In this document: piece after piece, positions 16,311 through 25,029 of the stretch | How positions within the stretch are numbered: the stretch's first letter is position 1 | How the letters are laid out: each line of letters begins with the position of its first letter | From: Deltaproteobacteria bacterium | GTDB taxonomy: Bacteria > Desulfobacterota > Syntrophia > Syntrophales > UBA2210 | DNA length: 34,987 nucleotides | Direction of reading: 5' to 3' | NCBI GenBank assembly: GCA_016933215.1 | Contig: JAFGBH010000054.1 | Span: forward strand, 1-34,987 | The notes under the pieces: model-generated | The model's database searches: none | What the model was told of the DNA's origin: nothing | The model's input: only the letters and a program-made list of their open reading frames with translations | Program-made: the position numbers and the translations under genes

Positions 16311-16895
16311 CTACTCTACGGGACCCAGGGGTAATATGGTTTTCCCGTACATCTCATTCCATACCTGCGCCATGGCGGCGTAAATCGCCGCGAATCCGCA
16401 GAAGATTCCTTCATAGCCTGCACAATGCTTCACCGCCACGCTGCCCGATGCATCGCCCCAGGCCAGGAGGAAAAACAGAACAGTCAGCGTAAAGAACACA
16501 ACCTGGAGGGCTCTGTTTGCCTTCAGTGTCCCGATGAACATAAAGAAGGTAAAGAGTCCCCACATGAAAAGATAGGTGGCCATGGCACCGCTCGTGGGAC
16601 CGTTCCACCACCCTAATTTGGGCATCAGCACCAGAAAAACCAGGCTGAGCCAGAAAAGACCGTAGGACGTAAAGGCCGTCGTCCCGAAGGTATTGTTTTT
16701 CTTCCACTCCATAATACCTGCGATTACCTGTGCCAGGCCACCATAAAAAATCCCCATGGCCAGTATCATTGAATCAAGCGGATAGAAACCTGCGTTATGA
16801 ATATTCAGAAGCACCGTTGTCATCCCGAAGCCCATCAGACCCAAAGGTGCCGGATTAGCCGTCGTATCCTGTATCGTTACCAATTCTCTCCCCAT
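16311..16895 (-). CDS. satP: Acetate uptake transporter, GPR1/FUN34/YaaH (SatP) family
   Basis: A 194-residue inner-membrane protein with six hydrophobic segments. The family motif [14 protein letters not shown] lies at residues 12-25, and [15 protein letters not shown] and [10 protein letters not shown] are typical of the AceTr (TC 2.A.96) channels that move acetate or succinate with protons. GGAGGCAGG before ATG 16895 fixes the start. It faces the same way as the OFA-type transporter upstream but is separated from it by a terminator, so the two are expressed separately. In an anaerobe that forms or consumes acetate it could serve import or export; direction cannot be read. Confidence 0.9.
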   Translation of the reverse strand: MGRELVTIQDTTANPAPLGLMGFGMTTVLLNIHNAGFYPLDSMILAMGIFYGGLAQVIAGIMEWKKNNTFGTTAFTSYGLFWLSLVFLVLMPKLGWWNGPTSGAMATYLFMWGLFTFFMFIGTLKANRALQVVFFTLTVLFFLLAWGDASGSVAVKHCAGYEGIFCGFAAIYAAMAQVWNEMYGKTILPLGPVE

Positions 16896-17110
16896 AAACT
16901 TCCTGCCTCCTCAAATTTTACTGAAACAACGAAAATCGTAAAATGTTGGACATAAGATTGCGTATAACCTTCGTACCTGACATCCATAGCATTTTTTCGC
17001 TTATTTCCTACGATATGACGTGAGAACACGCGCGCAACTACCTACAACGGTTCCCGCAAAAGGTCAAGTCAGACTGAATCGAATATTGATAAAATGGCGG
17101 GAAAAACAAT
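16896..17110. other. Intergenic region upstream of satP
   Basis: This is part of a 384-base gene-free gap. It holds the satP ribosome site next to 16896 and AT-rich DNA where the satP promoter should lie on the minus strand, but I found no convincing -35/-10 pair. The remainder of the gap is the terminator at 17111-17142 and the type B element. Confidence 0.4.
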
Positions 17111-17142
17111 AAAAAACGCCGCCCGGAGGACGGCGTTTTTAT
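17111..17142. terminator. Bidirectional rho-independent terminator
   Basis: AAAAAACGCCG (17111-17121) and CGGCGTTTTT (17131-17140) form a stem with a nine-base loop. It lies 140 bases past the stop of the OFA transporter gene on the minus strand, after the type B element, and should end that transcript. Confidence 0.82.
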
Positions 17143-17270
17143 GTGAAGCTCCCCGCCCATAGGGCGGGGCTTCCCGGTAAGTAAGCCGAAGGCGAATAAT
17201 ATATTCCTTTTTAATTGCGCCCCTTGACCCCGCCTACAAGGCGGGGCTTGCGGGTGCGCTGCCGGTCACC
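17143..17270 (+). repeat. Double-hairpin intergenic element, type B copy 1
   Basis: Hairpin 1 (17145-17173) has GAAGC-T-CCCCGCC / GGCGGGGCTTC, with a single unpaired T in the left arm, followed by CCCGG and TAAG. Hairpin 2 (17228-17246) has CCCCGCCT-ACA-AGGCGGGG followed by CTTGCGGG. An AT-rich linker of about 50 bases joins them. Copy 2 is at 18611-18720, same orientation. The bulged-T stem recalls the subterminal palindromes of IS200/IS605 elements and REP sequences, but no transposase gene is present here. Confidence 0.65.
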
Positions 17271-17279
17271 TATTGCATA

Positions 17280-18590
17280 TTACTTTTTAGGCTGTTTTGA
17301 AATAAGGGTAAGGGCGGCGCCCAGGAGACAGGCAACCCCGGCAATCAAAAAGGGTGTTATCCAAATCGAGGGATCGCTCCCTCCTTTTGCGGCATCTTTG
17401 AAAAATCCCGCAATCTGAGGACCGATGACCCCGGCGATACCATAGGAGACAAATACGTAGCCATAGTTCAGACCCACGTTCTTGTTGCCGAAATAATCGG
17501 CGGTGACGGCCGGAAAGAGAGCGAAGTTTCCACCGAAGTTAAAGCCGATAATACAGGCACCGATGATAAGTGTTATTCCTGCGCCTCCCATCTTGTAGAA
17601 GAGAAGCATGATAACGCCCTGGAAAAGGCACATGAGGAAAATGGCCATCTTTCTGCCGATCTTGTCTGAAACGGTCCCCCAGACGATCCGTCCGAGGCCG
17701 TTGAAGATGGCATACCACGCCATGGCCGTACCTGCCACTGCCGAAGCGGCAGCAACGGCCATGCCATTTGCCTTGAGGGCGTCAATACCGAAGAGCTTGA
17801 TGCAGTAAATCACCATCAACCCGGCGATGGCCGAAAAGAGAAAGGTCAGCCAGGTCATATAAAACTGGGGCGTCTTCAGCATCTCGCCGGGGATAAATTC
17901 AACCATACCCAGGGCAGAACCGGGATTACCGGTTTTTGCGGTGGCCTGTTCCGGAGGCGTCCACCCGGCTGGTGCATAGCCCGCGGGGGGATCGATCATG
18001 ACGATACTTCCCAGAAGGACGGCAACGAGGAAGATAACACCGTAAAGAAGGAATACGCTCTGGACTCCCCCGAGACCGAAGAAGTTCAAAATATTAAGAA
18101 GGTCAAACCACGAACCGGCAGATTTGACCCATATGGTGGCACCGAAACCAAAGCCTGCAACGGCCAGTCCCGTCACCATTCCCTTTTTGTCGGGAAACCA
18201 CTTGACGCCCACCGCAATGGGAACCACATAGGCGAAGCCTATGCCGGCGCCACCGATAATTCCTATAAAGATCAGCTGGGCGATGAAGGAACTTCCGAAA
18301 AATCCGCCCAGAACATAGCCGACACCGAGGACAACCCCACCCAGGATAGCAAGTTTTCTCGGCCCTATTTTACCTATCATCCTGCCGGATATAATCATGA
18401 CGACGGCAAAGACGAGAAGTCCCACGGAAAAAACCCAGGCTGCCTGAGATGCACTGAAATTGTACATACCCCCCTGAGCAGTCAACTTGGGAGTAAATAC
18501 CGACCAGGCATAGATAGCACCGAGACAGAGCTGGATTAAGATCGCCCCCACAACCACATACCAACGATTCATCACCTTCTGATCTGCCAT
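17280..18590 (-). CDS. OFA-family MFS transporter (oxalate/formate antiporter-like)
   Basis: A 436-residue inner-membrane protein with about 12 hydrophobic helices, of the OxlT/OFA branch of the major facilitator superfamily. Seen: the N-terminal NRWYVVVGAILIQLCLGAIYAWSVF helix with its conserved GAIYAWSVF, PIAVGVKWFPDKKGMVTGLAVAGFGFGA, and NGLGRIVWGTVSDKIGRK (the second A-type loop). Family members carry small mono- or dicarboxylates. The start is taken at 18590 because AAGGAGGGG lies directly upstream; an ATG at 18608 would place that ribosome site inside the gene. The gene is tightly bracketed by type B repeats, 9 bases after its stop and 20 bases before its start. Confidence 0.88.
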   Translation of the reverse strand: MADQKVMNRWYVVVGAILIQLCLGAIYAWSVFTPKLTAQGGMYNFSASQAAWVFSVGLLVFAVVMIISGRMIGKIGPRKLAILGGVVLGVGYVLGGFFGSSFIAQLIFIGIIGGAGIGFAYVVPIAVGVKWFPDKKGMVTGLAVAGFGFGATIWVKSAGSWFDLLNILNFFGLGGVQSVFLLYGVIFLVAVLLGSIVMIDPPAGYAPAGWTPPEQATAKTGNPGSALGMVEFIPGEMLKTPQFYMTWLTFLFSAIAGLMVIYCIKLFGIDALKANGMAVAAASAVAGTAMAWYAIFNGLGRIVWGTVSDKIGRKMAIFLMCLFQGVIMLLFYKMGGAGITLIIGACIIGFNFGGNFALFPAVTADYFGNKNVGLNYGYVFVSYGIAGVIGPQIAGFFKDAAKGGSDPSIWITPFLIAGVACLLGAALTLISKQPKK

Positions 18591-18610
18591 GAACCCCTCC
18601 TTTTTCATTT

Positions 18611-18720
18611 GTGAAGCTCCCCGCTCACCAAGCGGGGCTTCCCGGCAAGGAATAGTTTGATTATATTGGGCCCCTTAAACCCGCCTGCAGGGCGGGGCTT
18701 GCGGGGACACCCCCCGTCAA
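18611..18720 (+). repeat. Double-hairpin intergenic element, type B copy 2
   Basis: It is parallel to 17143-17270. Hairpin 1 (18613-18641) has GAAGC-T-CCCCGCT / AGCGGGGCTTC with the same unpaired T, then CCCGGCAAG. The linker carries TTTGATTATATTGGGCCCCTTAAA. Hairpin 2 (18680-18696) is CCCGCC-TGCAG-GGCGGG followed by CTTGCGGGG, and a third small stem CGGGG-ACA-CCCCCCG (18702-18716) follows. It would lie in the leader or promoter region of the OFA transporter gene on the minus strand. Confidence 0.65.
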
Positions 18721-18818
18721 AGATTGTCACAACGGAGCTAACGTTGTGATTTTAGCGCAGTGCTATGAAAGTTATCTAAAATAGGTAAGACTGTCAAATA
18801 AAAAATATTTTTCGAGAC

Positions 18819-19382
18819 TCAGATAGTATTGAGGTCTTCGCGGGAATTTACGTTCAGAAACATCCTCCCTTCGGGATCGAATTTCGCTATTTCATCGGCA
18901 GTTATGAGGAGGGTCTTTGACTTTTTATAGAAACCCCGTATTTTCAGTTTATCCTTGTTAATGAGGTTTCGTATATGGGGAAGACAGCGTTTTGAATAGA
19001 TGGCATGGAGGGGTTGAAATCCGTCGGGTGGATTGGGAACGACAATATCGTTTGAATCAATTTTTCCTGCCATATACTCTATGAAGTCCCTTTGTAAAAA
19101 GGGCATGTCACAGGCGGCAAAGAAGGCATGCTCGCATGATGCATAAAAGAGACCCGTGTAAATCCCACCCAGCGCGGATTTTCCCCTGATCAGGTCCGTT
19201 ACTATTCTCACATCGTAATCGAGATAGTCCAGGGGCGAGTTGGTCACCAGGATAATCTCGTCAAAGACTTCCCTGTAAATTTCCAGCGTTCTCTCTATTA
19301 TCTTAGTACCATCTATCTCGATAAACGCCTTGTTTTCACCCATGCGGGTGTTTTTCCCGCCTGCCAGTATAATTCCCGTCAT
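18819..19382 (-). CDS. mobA: Molybdenum cofactor guanylyltransferase (MobA family)
   Basis: A 187-residue cytoplasmic nucleotidyltransferase. The N-terminal signature GIILAGGKNTRMGENKAF binds GTP and Mg, and FFAACDMPFL carries the metal-binding Asp. The family attaches GMP to Mo-molybdopterin to form MGD cofactor for formate dehydrogenases and related enzymes; small size and motifs fit MobA rather than MobA-MobB fusions. ATG 19382 is chosen over a TTG one codon earlier, with AAGAGGGTG upstream. It follows the iron-dependent dehydrogenase by 17 bases on the same strand, so the two are likely cotranscribed, though a functional link is not obvious. Confidence 0.88.
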   Translation of the reverse strand: MTGIILAGGKNTRMGENKAFIEIDGTKIIERTLEIYREVFDEIILVTNSPLDYLDYDVRIVTDLIRGKSALGGIYTGLFYASCEHAFFAACDMPFLQRDFIEYMAGKIDSNDIVVPNPPDGFQPLHAIYSKRCLPHIRNLINKDKLKIRGFYKKSKTLLITADEIAKFDPEGRMFLNVNSREDLNTI

Positions 19383-19399
19383 CAAAACAGCACCCTCTT

Positions 19400-20563
19400 T
19401 TATTTACATAACTTCAGAATATCGGCGATTACCTCTTCAGTATAATTCTTAAGTCCCCATACTTTGGCAAGTTCGCGGGCATTTTCCGCAATTGTTTCTA
19501 TATCACCCTCGGGGATTCCGACATCTTTTAACGATACGGGGCTCCCGATTGATGCAAACCACTCCCGCAAGCGTTTTATTCCATCGTTTCCCGCCTTCAG
19601 ATCATCGTCTTCCTTTACCCCGAAGATTTCCCTCGCGAGTCTGGCATACTTCGAAGGATTATCACCGACGATAGAGCTCATCCAGGCCGGCATCACAATA
19701 GAGAGACCGGCACCATGGGCTATGTTATAAAGGGCGCTTAGCGAATGCTCGATCATATGGGCGGGGAGACTCACCGTCCCCATCCCCGCTGTGGTGAGGC
19801 CGTTAAAAGCAAGTATTGCAGACCACATCATGTTTGCCCGTGCGTTGTAGTCTTCAGGATTTTTCAGAATTACCTCGGTGTTCTCCATGATCGTTTTCAT
19901 GATAGCTTCCACGAGCCTGTCCTGCATCGCGCTTTCCGGTTCGGTGTTGTTGAAGTAGCCCTCCAGCATATGAATTATGGCATCGACAGCACTGTAGGCA
20001 CTGTAAGAAGGGCTGAGGGTAAAGAGTGCGGTAGGATCCAGAATAGACGTCTTCGGCTGTATGAAGGGCGATCGGATACTGAATTTCTGAGATCCCTCTT
20101 CGTTTGTAATGACTGCAGCAGGATTCATCTCGGATGCACTTGCCGAGAGCGTTACCACCGTCAGAAGGGGAAGTGCATCTTTTATTGCCTTTTTATGAGT
20201 AAAAAAATCCCATAAATCGTCATCTGTTTTCGCCCCCACGGCGATTGTCTTTGCCGTATCGATGACGCTTCCGCCGCCAACCGCAAGTACTACATCAACC
20301 CCCTTTTCACGGGCAACTTCCACACCCTTGAGGGCGTGAGAGAGGACGGGATTTGCCCTGGCTCCGGGGAATTCGACAATTTCGATATCCGCATTCTGAA
20401 GCGATGCTATGACCTGATCATAGACACCACTTTTCTTGATGCTTCCCTCACCATAGACCATGAGCACTTTTTTTCCGAATTTCGCAATTTCACGGCCTGT
20501 TTTTCCAATCTGACCCTTCCCGAAGATGATCTTTGTCGGGTTTTCAAAGATAAAGTTTTGCAT
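19400..20563 (-). CDS. Iron-containing alcohol dehydrogenase (BdhA/YqhD type)
   Basis: A 387-residue cytoplasmic enzyme, the usual length of the butanol-dehydrogenase/YqhD group. Seen: N-terminal NFIFENPTKIIFGKG, the dinucleotide-binding VVLAVGGGSVIDTAKTIA (about 90-107), and the metal ligands in AVDAIIHMLEGYF, LPAHMIEHSLS and NIAHGAGLSI (Asp plus three His). Family members reduce aldehydes to alcohols with NAD(P)H. AAGGAGG before ATG 20563 fixes the start. A good promoter lies upstream at 20613-20641, and mobA follows. Confidence 0.92.
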   Translation of the reverse strand: MQNFIFENPTKIIFGKGQIGKTGREIAKFGKKVLMVYGEGSIKKSGVYDQVIASLQNADIEIVEFPGARANPVLSHALKGVEVAREKGVDVVLAVGGGSVIDTAKTIAVGAKTDDDLWDFFTHKKAIKDALPLLTVVTLSASASEMNPAAVITNEEGSQKFSIRSPFIQPKTSILDPTALFTLSPSYSAYSAVDAIIHMLEGYFNNTEPESAMQDRLVEAIMKTIMENTEVILKNPEDYNARANMMWSAILAFNGLTTAGMGTVSLPAHMIEHSLSALYNIAHGAGLSIVMPAWMSSIVGDNPSKYARLAREIFGVKEDDDLKAGNDGIKRLREWFASIGSPVSLKDVGIPEGDIETIAENARELAKVWGLKNYTEEVIADILKLCK

Positions 20564-20612
20564 GTTTCGCCTCCTTCGAGAGGGTAAATATACTCGATTT
20601 GATTTTAAAAAG

Positions 20613-20641
20613 CCTATACATGAGCCTTCTCTCTATGTCAA
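20613..20641 (-). promoter_or_regulatory. Sigma-70-type promoter of the Fe-ADH/mobA unit
   Basis: On the minus strand TTGACA (20641-20636) and TATAGG (20618-20613) are separated by 17 bases. The dehydrogenase start at 20563 lies about 45 bases downstream of the predicted transcript start. Confidence 0.65.
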
Positions 20642-20677
20642 TTGGCCTTTCCGGGTCGGAAGGAGGGCACACTTTTT

Positions 20678-20706
20678 TTGACTTACCCCGTCAAGTGTAG
20701 TATGTC
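20678..20706 (+). promoter_or_regulatory. Candidate promoter of azlCD
   Basis: TTGACT (20678-20683) and TATGTC (20701-20706) are separated by 17 bases. The -35 and spacer also contain the imperfect inverted repeat ACACTT...TGAC / GTCA...AAGTGT (about 20669-20698), which could be an operator. Confidence 0.4.
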
Positions 20707-20767
20707 ACCGGGCTAATCCGCTTCGGTCTTTGTGACGGAAATCAGGAGAGGACAAAAAAGAAATCCT

Positions 20768-21502
20768 ATGCGTCCAGGTGATTCTCAGGAAAAAAGAAAT
20801 GACTGGCCGCACGCCATCAGGGACGGAATGCTCGGGGCCTGGCCGATCTGCCTCGGATATCTCGCCATAGGCCTCGCCTTCGGGGTTATCGCCCAGAAAG
20901 CGGGTCTTCACCCCCTTGAAATCGGATGCATGTCACTTCTCGTCTATGCGGGGAGTTCGCAGTTTATCGCCGTTTCGATGCTCAGCGCCGGCGCAGGGTT
21001 TTTCGCCATCGTTATCACCACATTCACCGTAAACCTGCGGCATCTCCTCATGAGTTCATCCCTTTCGATATATTTGAGAGGTCTCAGTCACGGCTGGCTT
21101 TCGGCCTTTGCCTACGGGGTCACCGACGAGAGTTTCGCCCTCAATGTCGCCAATTTCAGGGAACGTGACTGGGACTGGCGTCGCGCCCTCGTTCTGAACC
21201 ACACCGCAAATCTCGCCTGGATAGGAAGCACCGTAGCGGGGGGATACGGCGGCCAGTTCATCCCCGCCGGCGCCTTCGGTATCGACTATGCACTCGTTGC
21301 CATGTTTATCTGTCTTCTGATTTTTCAGATCCGGGGTGCGTTGTATCTCGTCATCGCCCTGATCTCCGGGATCGCGGCCGTCCTCCTGTCGATTTGTATC
21401 CCCGGAAATGCCTACATAATTATCGCCTCGACGGCAGCGGCGACACTGGGGGTACTCCTCAAGAGATCGGGTCTTTCTCGGAAATTAGGAGAAAGCTCAT
21501 GA
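20768..21502 (+). CDS. azlC: AzlC family branched-chain amino acid exporter subunit
   Basis: A 244-residue (from ATG 20768) inner-membrane protein with AzlC motifs: LGYLAIGLAFGVIAQKAGLHPLEIGCMSLLVYAGSSQFIAV, FTVNLRHLLMSSSLS and TDESFAL. With AzlD it forms an exporter for branched-chain amino acids and analogues. Start choice is uncertain: a GTG at 20732 is open in the same frame, and the AGGAG near 20744 sits too far from the ATG and inside the longer form. Its TGA overlaps the azlD start codon (ATGA), the usual translational coupling of this pair. Confidence 0.87.
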   Translation: MRPGDSQEKRNDWPHAIRDGMLGAWPICLGYLAIGLAFGVIAQKAGLHPLEIGCMSLLVYAGSSQFIAVSMLSAGAGFFAIVITTFTVNLRHLLMSSSLSIYLRGLSHGWLSAFAYGVTDESFALNVANFRERDWDWRRALVLNHTANLAWIGSTVAGGYGGQFIPAGAFGIDYALVAMFICLLIFQIRGALYLVIALISGIAAVLLSICIPGNAYIIIASTAAATLGVLLKRSGLSRKLGESS

Positions 21503-21822
21503 TCCAGACCGATTATCTCTTGATTGTCATCGGTATGGGACTTGTCACCTACATCCCCCGATGGCTCCCCCTGCTCTTTCTCTCCCGAAGAGGGCTCCCC
21601 GAATGGTTTGCCGAGTGGCTCGACTTCATCCCCGCCGCCATACTGAGTGCCCTTATTTTCCCTCTCCTCGCCACGACGGGTGAACCGCGGCATCTTGACC
21701 TTCTGCGGCCAGAACTTTTCGTGGCACTACCGACACTTATTGTTGCTATAAAGACACGGTCGCTGGCGGGAACGGTAATTTTCGGCATGGTTCTCTACTG
21801 GATCGCCGGTAAGTGTATCTAA
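21499..21822 (+). CDS. azlD: AzlD family branched-chain amino acid exporter subunit
   Basis: A 107-residue inner-membrane protein with three to four hydrophobic helices, including the family-typical MGLVTYIPRWLPLLFL with conserved Arg-Trp-Pro and FIPAAILSALIFPLL. It is the small partner of AzlC. The ATG at 21499 overlaps the AzlC stop by four bases, with AGGAGAAAGC as ribosome site; the longer open frame back to 21394 lies inside azlC and is not used. Confidence 0.88.
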   Translation: MIQTDYLLIVIGMGLVTYIPRWLPLLFLSRRGLPEWFAEWLDFIPAAILSALIFPLLATTGEPRHLDLLRPELFVALPTLIVAIKTRSLAGTVIFGMVLYWIAGKCI

Positions 21823-21874
21823 GACGACATTTTGCAACTGCACGGCCGATCAAGGAAAAGATGGTGGATGTAAA

Positions 21875-22744
21875 ATGATGCAATACGCGAAACTCCTCTT
21901 TGTTGCCCTTTTCTGGGGAGGAACCTTTGTTGCCGGACGGACGGTTGCGCAGAATGTGGGCCCCTTCAGCGCCGCCTTCCTTCGCTTCGCCGTGGCATCC
22001 TTCTTCCTCGTCTTTGTCACCAGAAAACTGGAGGGGGGCATTCCTCTCCTGAAGAAACACCAGATTGTGCCGGTGCTCCTCCTCGGCATGACGGGGATAT
22101 TCGCCTATAATGTATTTTTTCTTTCGGGGCTGAAAATTATCGAGGCAGGCAGGGCCTCACTCATTATCGCAACGAATCCCATCTTTATCGCGCTGTTCGC
22201 ATACTCCTTCTTCAAAGAGAGGCTGACCGGGATCAACATAGCGGGCATTTTACTCTGTGCATCCGGTGCCATCATCGTCATATCGAAGGGCAATCCCCTG
22301 ATAATACTAAAGGGAGATCTCGGCAGTGGTGAGCTTTACATCCTCGGATGTGTCGTAAGCTGGGTCTTATATTCACTGATCGGGAAGCGAACCATGCATG
22401 ATATGTCTCCCCTTTCGGCGGTAACATACTCCTGTCTTATCGGCGGCCTTTTGCTTTTTCCCCCTGCCGTCTTCGAGGGGCTGTTCAGAGATTTCGGCAA
22501 CTACGGCGGCGCAGACTGGTTCGGCATCTTTTATCTCGGCTTCTTCGGCACCGTCCTTGGATTCACCTGGTACTACGAAGGGATAAAAGAACTCGGGGCC
22601 TCAAAGGCGGCGGTATTCATCAATTTCGTCCCCATAAGCGCCGTAATACTTTCCTTCCTCATCCTCAAGGAGACACTGGACCTCTCTCTCATTATCGGCG
22701 CTGTCATGGTTGTAAGCGGTGCATACCTGACGAACAGAAGGTAA
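21875..22744 (+). CDS. EamA/DMT superfamily transporter
   Basis: A 289-residue inner-membrane protein with about ten hydrophobic helices in two EamA repeats. Repeat one starts LLFVALFWGGTFVAGRTVAQNVGPFSAAFLRF and repeat two has GCVVSWVLYSLIGKR, ending in the conserved SAVILSFLILKETLDLSLIIGAVMVVSGAYL. Members export metabolites or amino acids. It begins 52 bases after azlD on the same strand and may be expressed from the azlC promoter, which would group three exporters of small metabolites. Confidence 0.9.
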   Translation: MMQYAKLLFVALFWGGTFVAGRTVAQNVGPFSAAFLRFAVASFFLVFVTRKLEGGIPLLKKHQIVPVLLLGMTGIFAYNVFFLSGLKIIEAGRASLIIATNPIFIALFAYSFFKERLTGINIAGILLCASGAIIVISKGNPLIILKGDLGSGELYILGCVVSWVLYSLIGKRTMHDMSPLSAVTYSCLIGGLLLFPPAVFEGLFRDFGNYGGADWFGIFYLGFFGTVLGFTWYYEGIKELGASKAAVFINFVPISAVILSFLILKETLDLSLIIGAVMVVSGAYLTNRR

Positions 22745-22753
22745 CGATTGATT

Positions 22754-22769
22754 GAGTTTCGCGAAACTC
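22754..22769. repeat. Perfect 16-base palindrome
   Basis: GAGTTTCGCGAAACTC sits ten bases after the EamA gene stop and 28 bases before the -35 box of the PIN gene. There is no T-run, so it is not a standard terminator. A two-fold-symmetric protein-binding site is possible. Confidence 0.4.
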
Positions 22770-22797
22770 CTCCCGGGAAAGCGCCCGCTCTATTTTA

Positions 22798-22826
22798 TTG
22801 ACAGGGGAGTACTTTCCTTATATTCA
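22798..22826 (+). promoter_or_regulatory. Sigma-70-type promoter of the PIN-domain gene (and glnS)
   Basis: A perfect TTGACA (22798-22803) and TATTCA (22821-22826) are separated by 17 bases. It gives a leader of about 65 bases before ATG 22898. As glnS follows the PIN gene by 19 bases, it probably drives both. Confidence 0.65.
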
Positions 22827-22897
22827 TCTCACCTGTAATGGAATTCTCTAACGATACGTGTCGCTGAATTCGCCACAGGCCAGGCAGGAGGAAAAAA

Positions 22898-23311
22898 ATG
22901 GGAACAATCTATGATACCTGTGTCCTTATTAACTATGAGCGTCTCGGAACCGAGATAGAGAATCTGGCACCCATAAAAGAGGGCGAACTCACAGGCGTCA
23001 GTGTGGTGAGTATTGCGGAACTCCTCCACGGCGCTCACCGTGCGGACGGAGAAGAGAGAAAGCAGGAGCGGCTGGCCTTTGTCGATAAGGTGTGCACAAC
23101 CTTCACCGTCTTCGACTACGACATGGCGGCGGCAAAAACATGTGCCGAAATATGGAGCAGCACGGCACAGAGGGGAATATCCGTCGGGGTCAATGATATG
23201 ATAATCGCAGCCACGGCACTGTCTCGAGGATACTCGGTTCTCACGCTCAACAAAAAAGATTTTGAAAACATCGAGGGTCTCTCGGTAACGATCCTTGATA
23301 GTGATATATAA
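22898..23311 (+). CDS. PIN-domain (VapC-like) ribonuclease without adjacent antitoxin
   Basis: A 137-residue cytoplasmic PIN-fold protein. Seen: the first acidic ligand in [14 protein letters not shown] (D6), the second in [13 protein letters not shown] (Glu), a third in [13 protein letters not shown] (Asp) and the C-terminal [11 protein letters not shown] Asp, matching the VapC quartet of Mg-binding residues. VapC toxins cut tRNA or rRNA. The usual small vapB gene is absent: there is no open frame of suitable size between the EamA gene and this gene, and the next gene is glnS. GCAGGAGG before ATG 22898 is a strong ribosome site. It may be a solitary housekeeping PIN nuclease, an orphaned toxin, or paired with a distant antitoxin. 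Confidence 0.85.
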   Translation: MGTIYDTCVLINYERLGTEIENLAPIKEGELTGVSVVSIAELLHGAHRADGEERKQERLAFVDKVCTTFTVFDYDMAAAKTCAEIWSSTAQRGISVGVNDMIIAATALSRGYSVLTLNKKDFENIEGLSVTILDSDI

Positions 23312-23330
23312 CAAGAAGGAGCCTCCAACC

Positions 23331-25022
23331 ATGACTGAAGAGAACAACAATGCTCCCAGCGATTTCATCCGGGAGATCATCGATGATGACCTGAGAGAAG
23401 ACAGGAATCAGGGACGTGTCGCCACCCGTTTCCCGCCGGAACCGAACGGCTACATCCATATCGGACATGCAAAGTCGATCTGTCTCAATTTCGGCATCGC
23501 CGCCCAGTATAAGGGTACCTGTAATCTTAGATTCGACGATACCGACCCGAGCGGCGAATCCCTCGAATTTGTGGAATCGATTATCAATGACATCCACTGG
23601 CTCGGATTTGACTGGGAGGACCGTCTCTTTTTTGCCTCCGACTATTTTGAGAAGCTCTATCAACTTGCCTGTGAACTCATTAAAGCCGGGAAGGCCTACG
23701 TCTGCGACCTCACCGCTGACGAGATACGCGAATACCGCGGCAGCTTCACCGAACCGGGGAAGGAAAGCCCTAATCGAAATCGTTCCGTCGATGAGAACCT
23801 GGATCTTTTTGAGCGGATGAGGGCCGGTGAATTCGAGGACGGGACCCATGTCCTCCGCGCCAGGATCGACATGACTTCTCCCAACATCGTCATGCGTGAC
23901 CCCGTTATCTACCGTATTAAAAGGGCTCCCCACTACCGGACGGGAGACACATGGGTCATCTATCCGATGTACGATTTTGCCCACTGCCTTTCCGATGCAC
24001 TCGAAAGCATTACCCATTCGATCTGTACACTGGAGTTTGAAAACAATCGCCCTTTATATGATTGGATTATGAATCAACTGATCTCGGGCAGCCGACCCCA
24101 GCAGATCGAATTCGCCCGCCTCAATCTGAGCTACACGGTGATTAGCAAGCGGATGCTCATCGAACTGGTGGAGAAGGGTCTCGTTAACGGCTGGGATGAT
24201 CCCCGTATGCCCACCGTCTCAGGCCTCCGAAGGAGAGGATACACACCCGAGGCGATCAGAAACTTCTGCGCCGAAATCGGTGTCGCCAAGAATGACAATC
24301 TCATCGACGTGGCCCTGCTTGAGCACTGCGTCCGCGACGATCTGAACGAAAAGGCCCCGCGGGTGATGGGAGTCTTGAGACCCATTCGCGTCGTTATCGA
24401 TAATTATCCCGAGGATGGGGTGGAGGAATTCGAATTCGCCAATCATCCGCAGAACCCGGAAATGGGAACGCGAAAGGTCCCCTTTTCACGGGTGCTCTAC
24501 ATCGAGCGTGATGACTTTCAGGAAGATCCTCCCGGGAAATACAAGCGTCTCGCCCCGGGGCGTGAGGTTCGTCTTAGAAACGCCTATGTTATACGATACG
24601 AGCGCATGGTGAAGGATGAAGAAACCGGTGAAATCACCGAACTTCACTGCACCTATGATCCTGAAACGAGAAACGCATCATCCCCGGACGGCCGCAAGGT
24701 GAAGGGGGTGATCCACTGGGTATCGGCGGAGCATTCGATACCAGCGGAAGTCAGGCTCTACGACAGGCTTTTTCAGGTGGCCGATCCCGCCTCAGAAAGT
24801 GGTGACTTTACGGAATACCTGAATCCCGAATCTCTTGAAACGCTTGGCCCCTGCTATGTGGAACCCAGTCTGAAGAATGCGGAACCGGGGAGCAGATACC
24901 AGTTCGAAAGGCTCGGGTATTTCTCCGTCGATTCCGGGGATTCTCAGCCCGAAAAGCCTGTATTTAACCGGATTGTCGCACTTCGGGATACCTGGGGAAA
25001 GCGTGCCGCTACGGGAAAGTAA
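23331..25022 (+). CDS. glnS: Glutaminyl-tRNA synthetase
   Basis: A 563-residue class Ib aminoacyl-tRNA synthetase charging tRNA-Gln with glutamine. Seen: the HIGH-type motif [14 protein letters not shown] (HIGH at 43-46), the LRFDDTDPS block, the WGIYPMYDF-like [24 protein letters not shown] block, and VISKR (270-274) as the KMSKS equivalent. The C-terminal beta-barrel anticodon-binding region is complete, to [13 protein letters not shown]. The start is ATG 23331 behind AGAAGGAG, 19 bases after the PIN gene. The cognate tRNA-Gln(CTG) gene lies 7 bases beyond the stop in convergent orientation. Confidence 0.96.
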   Translation: MTEENNNAPSDFIREIIDDDLREDRNQGRVATRFPPEPNGYIHIGHAKSICLNFGIAAQYKGTCNLRFDDTDPSGESLEFVESIINDIHWLGFDWEDRLFFASDYFEKLYQLACELIKAGKAYVCDLTADEIREYRGSFTEPGKESPNRNRSVDENLDLFERMRAGEFEDGTHVLRARIDMTSPNIVMRDPVIYRIKRAPHYRTGDTWVIYPMYDFAHCLSDALESITHSICTLEFENNRPLYDWIMNQLISGSRPQQIEFARLNLSYTVISKRMLIELVEKGLVNGWDDPRMPTVSGLRRRGYTPEAIRNFCAEIGVAKNDNLIDVALLEHCVRDDLNEKAPRVMGVLRPIRVVIDNYPEDGVEEFEFANHPQNPEMGTRKVPFSRVLYIERDDFQEDPPGKYKRLAPGREVRLRNAYVIRYERMVKDEETGEITELHCTYDPETRNASSPDGRKVKGVIHWVSAEHSIPAEVRLYDRLFQVADPASESGDFTEYLNPESLETLGPCYVEPSLKNAEPGSRYQFERLGYFSVDSGDSQPEKPVFNRIVALRDTWGKRAATGK

Positions 25023-25029
25023 TAAAAAA

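Noticed and set aside
22754-23311. A VapBC toxin-antitoxin pair
   Set aside because: No antitoxin-sized open frame with a ribosome site precedes or follows the PIN gene; only the toxin-like half is present.
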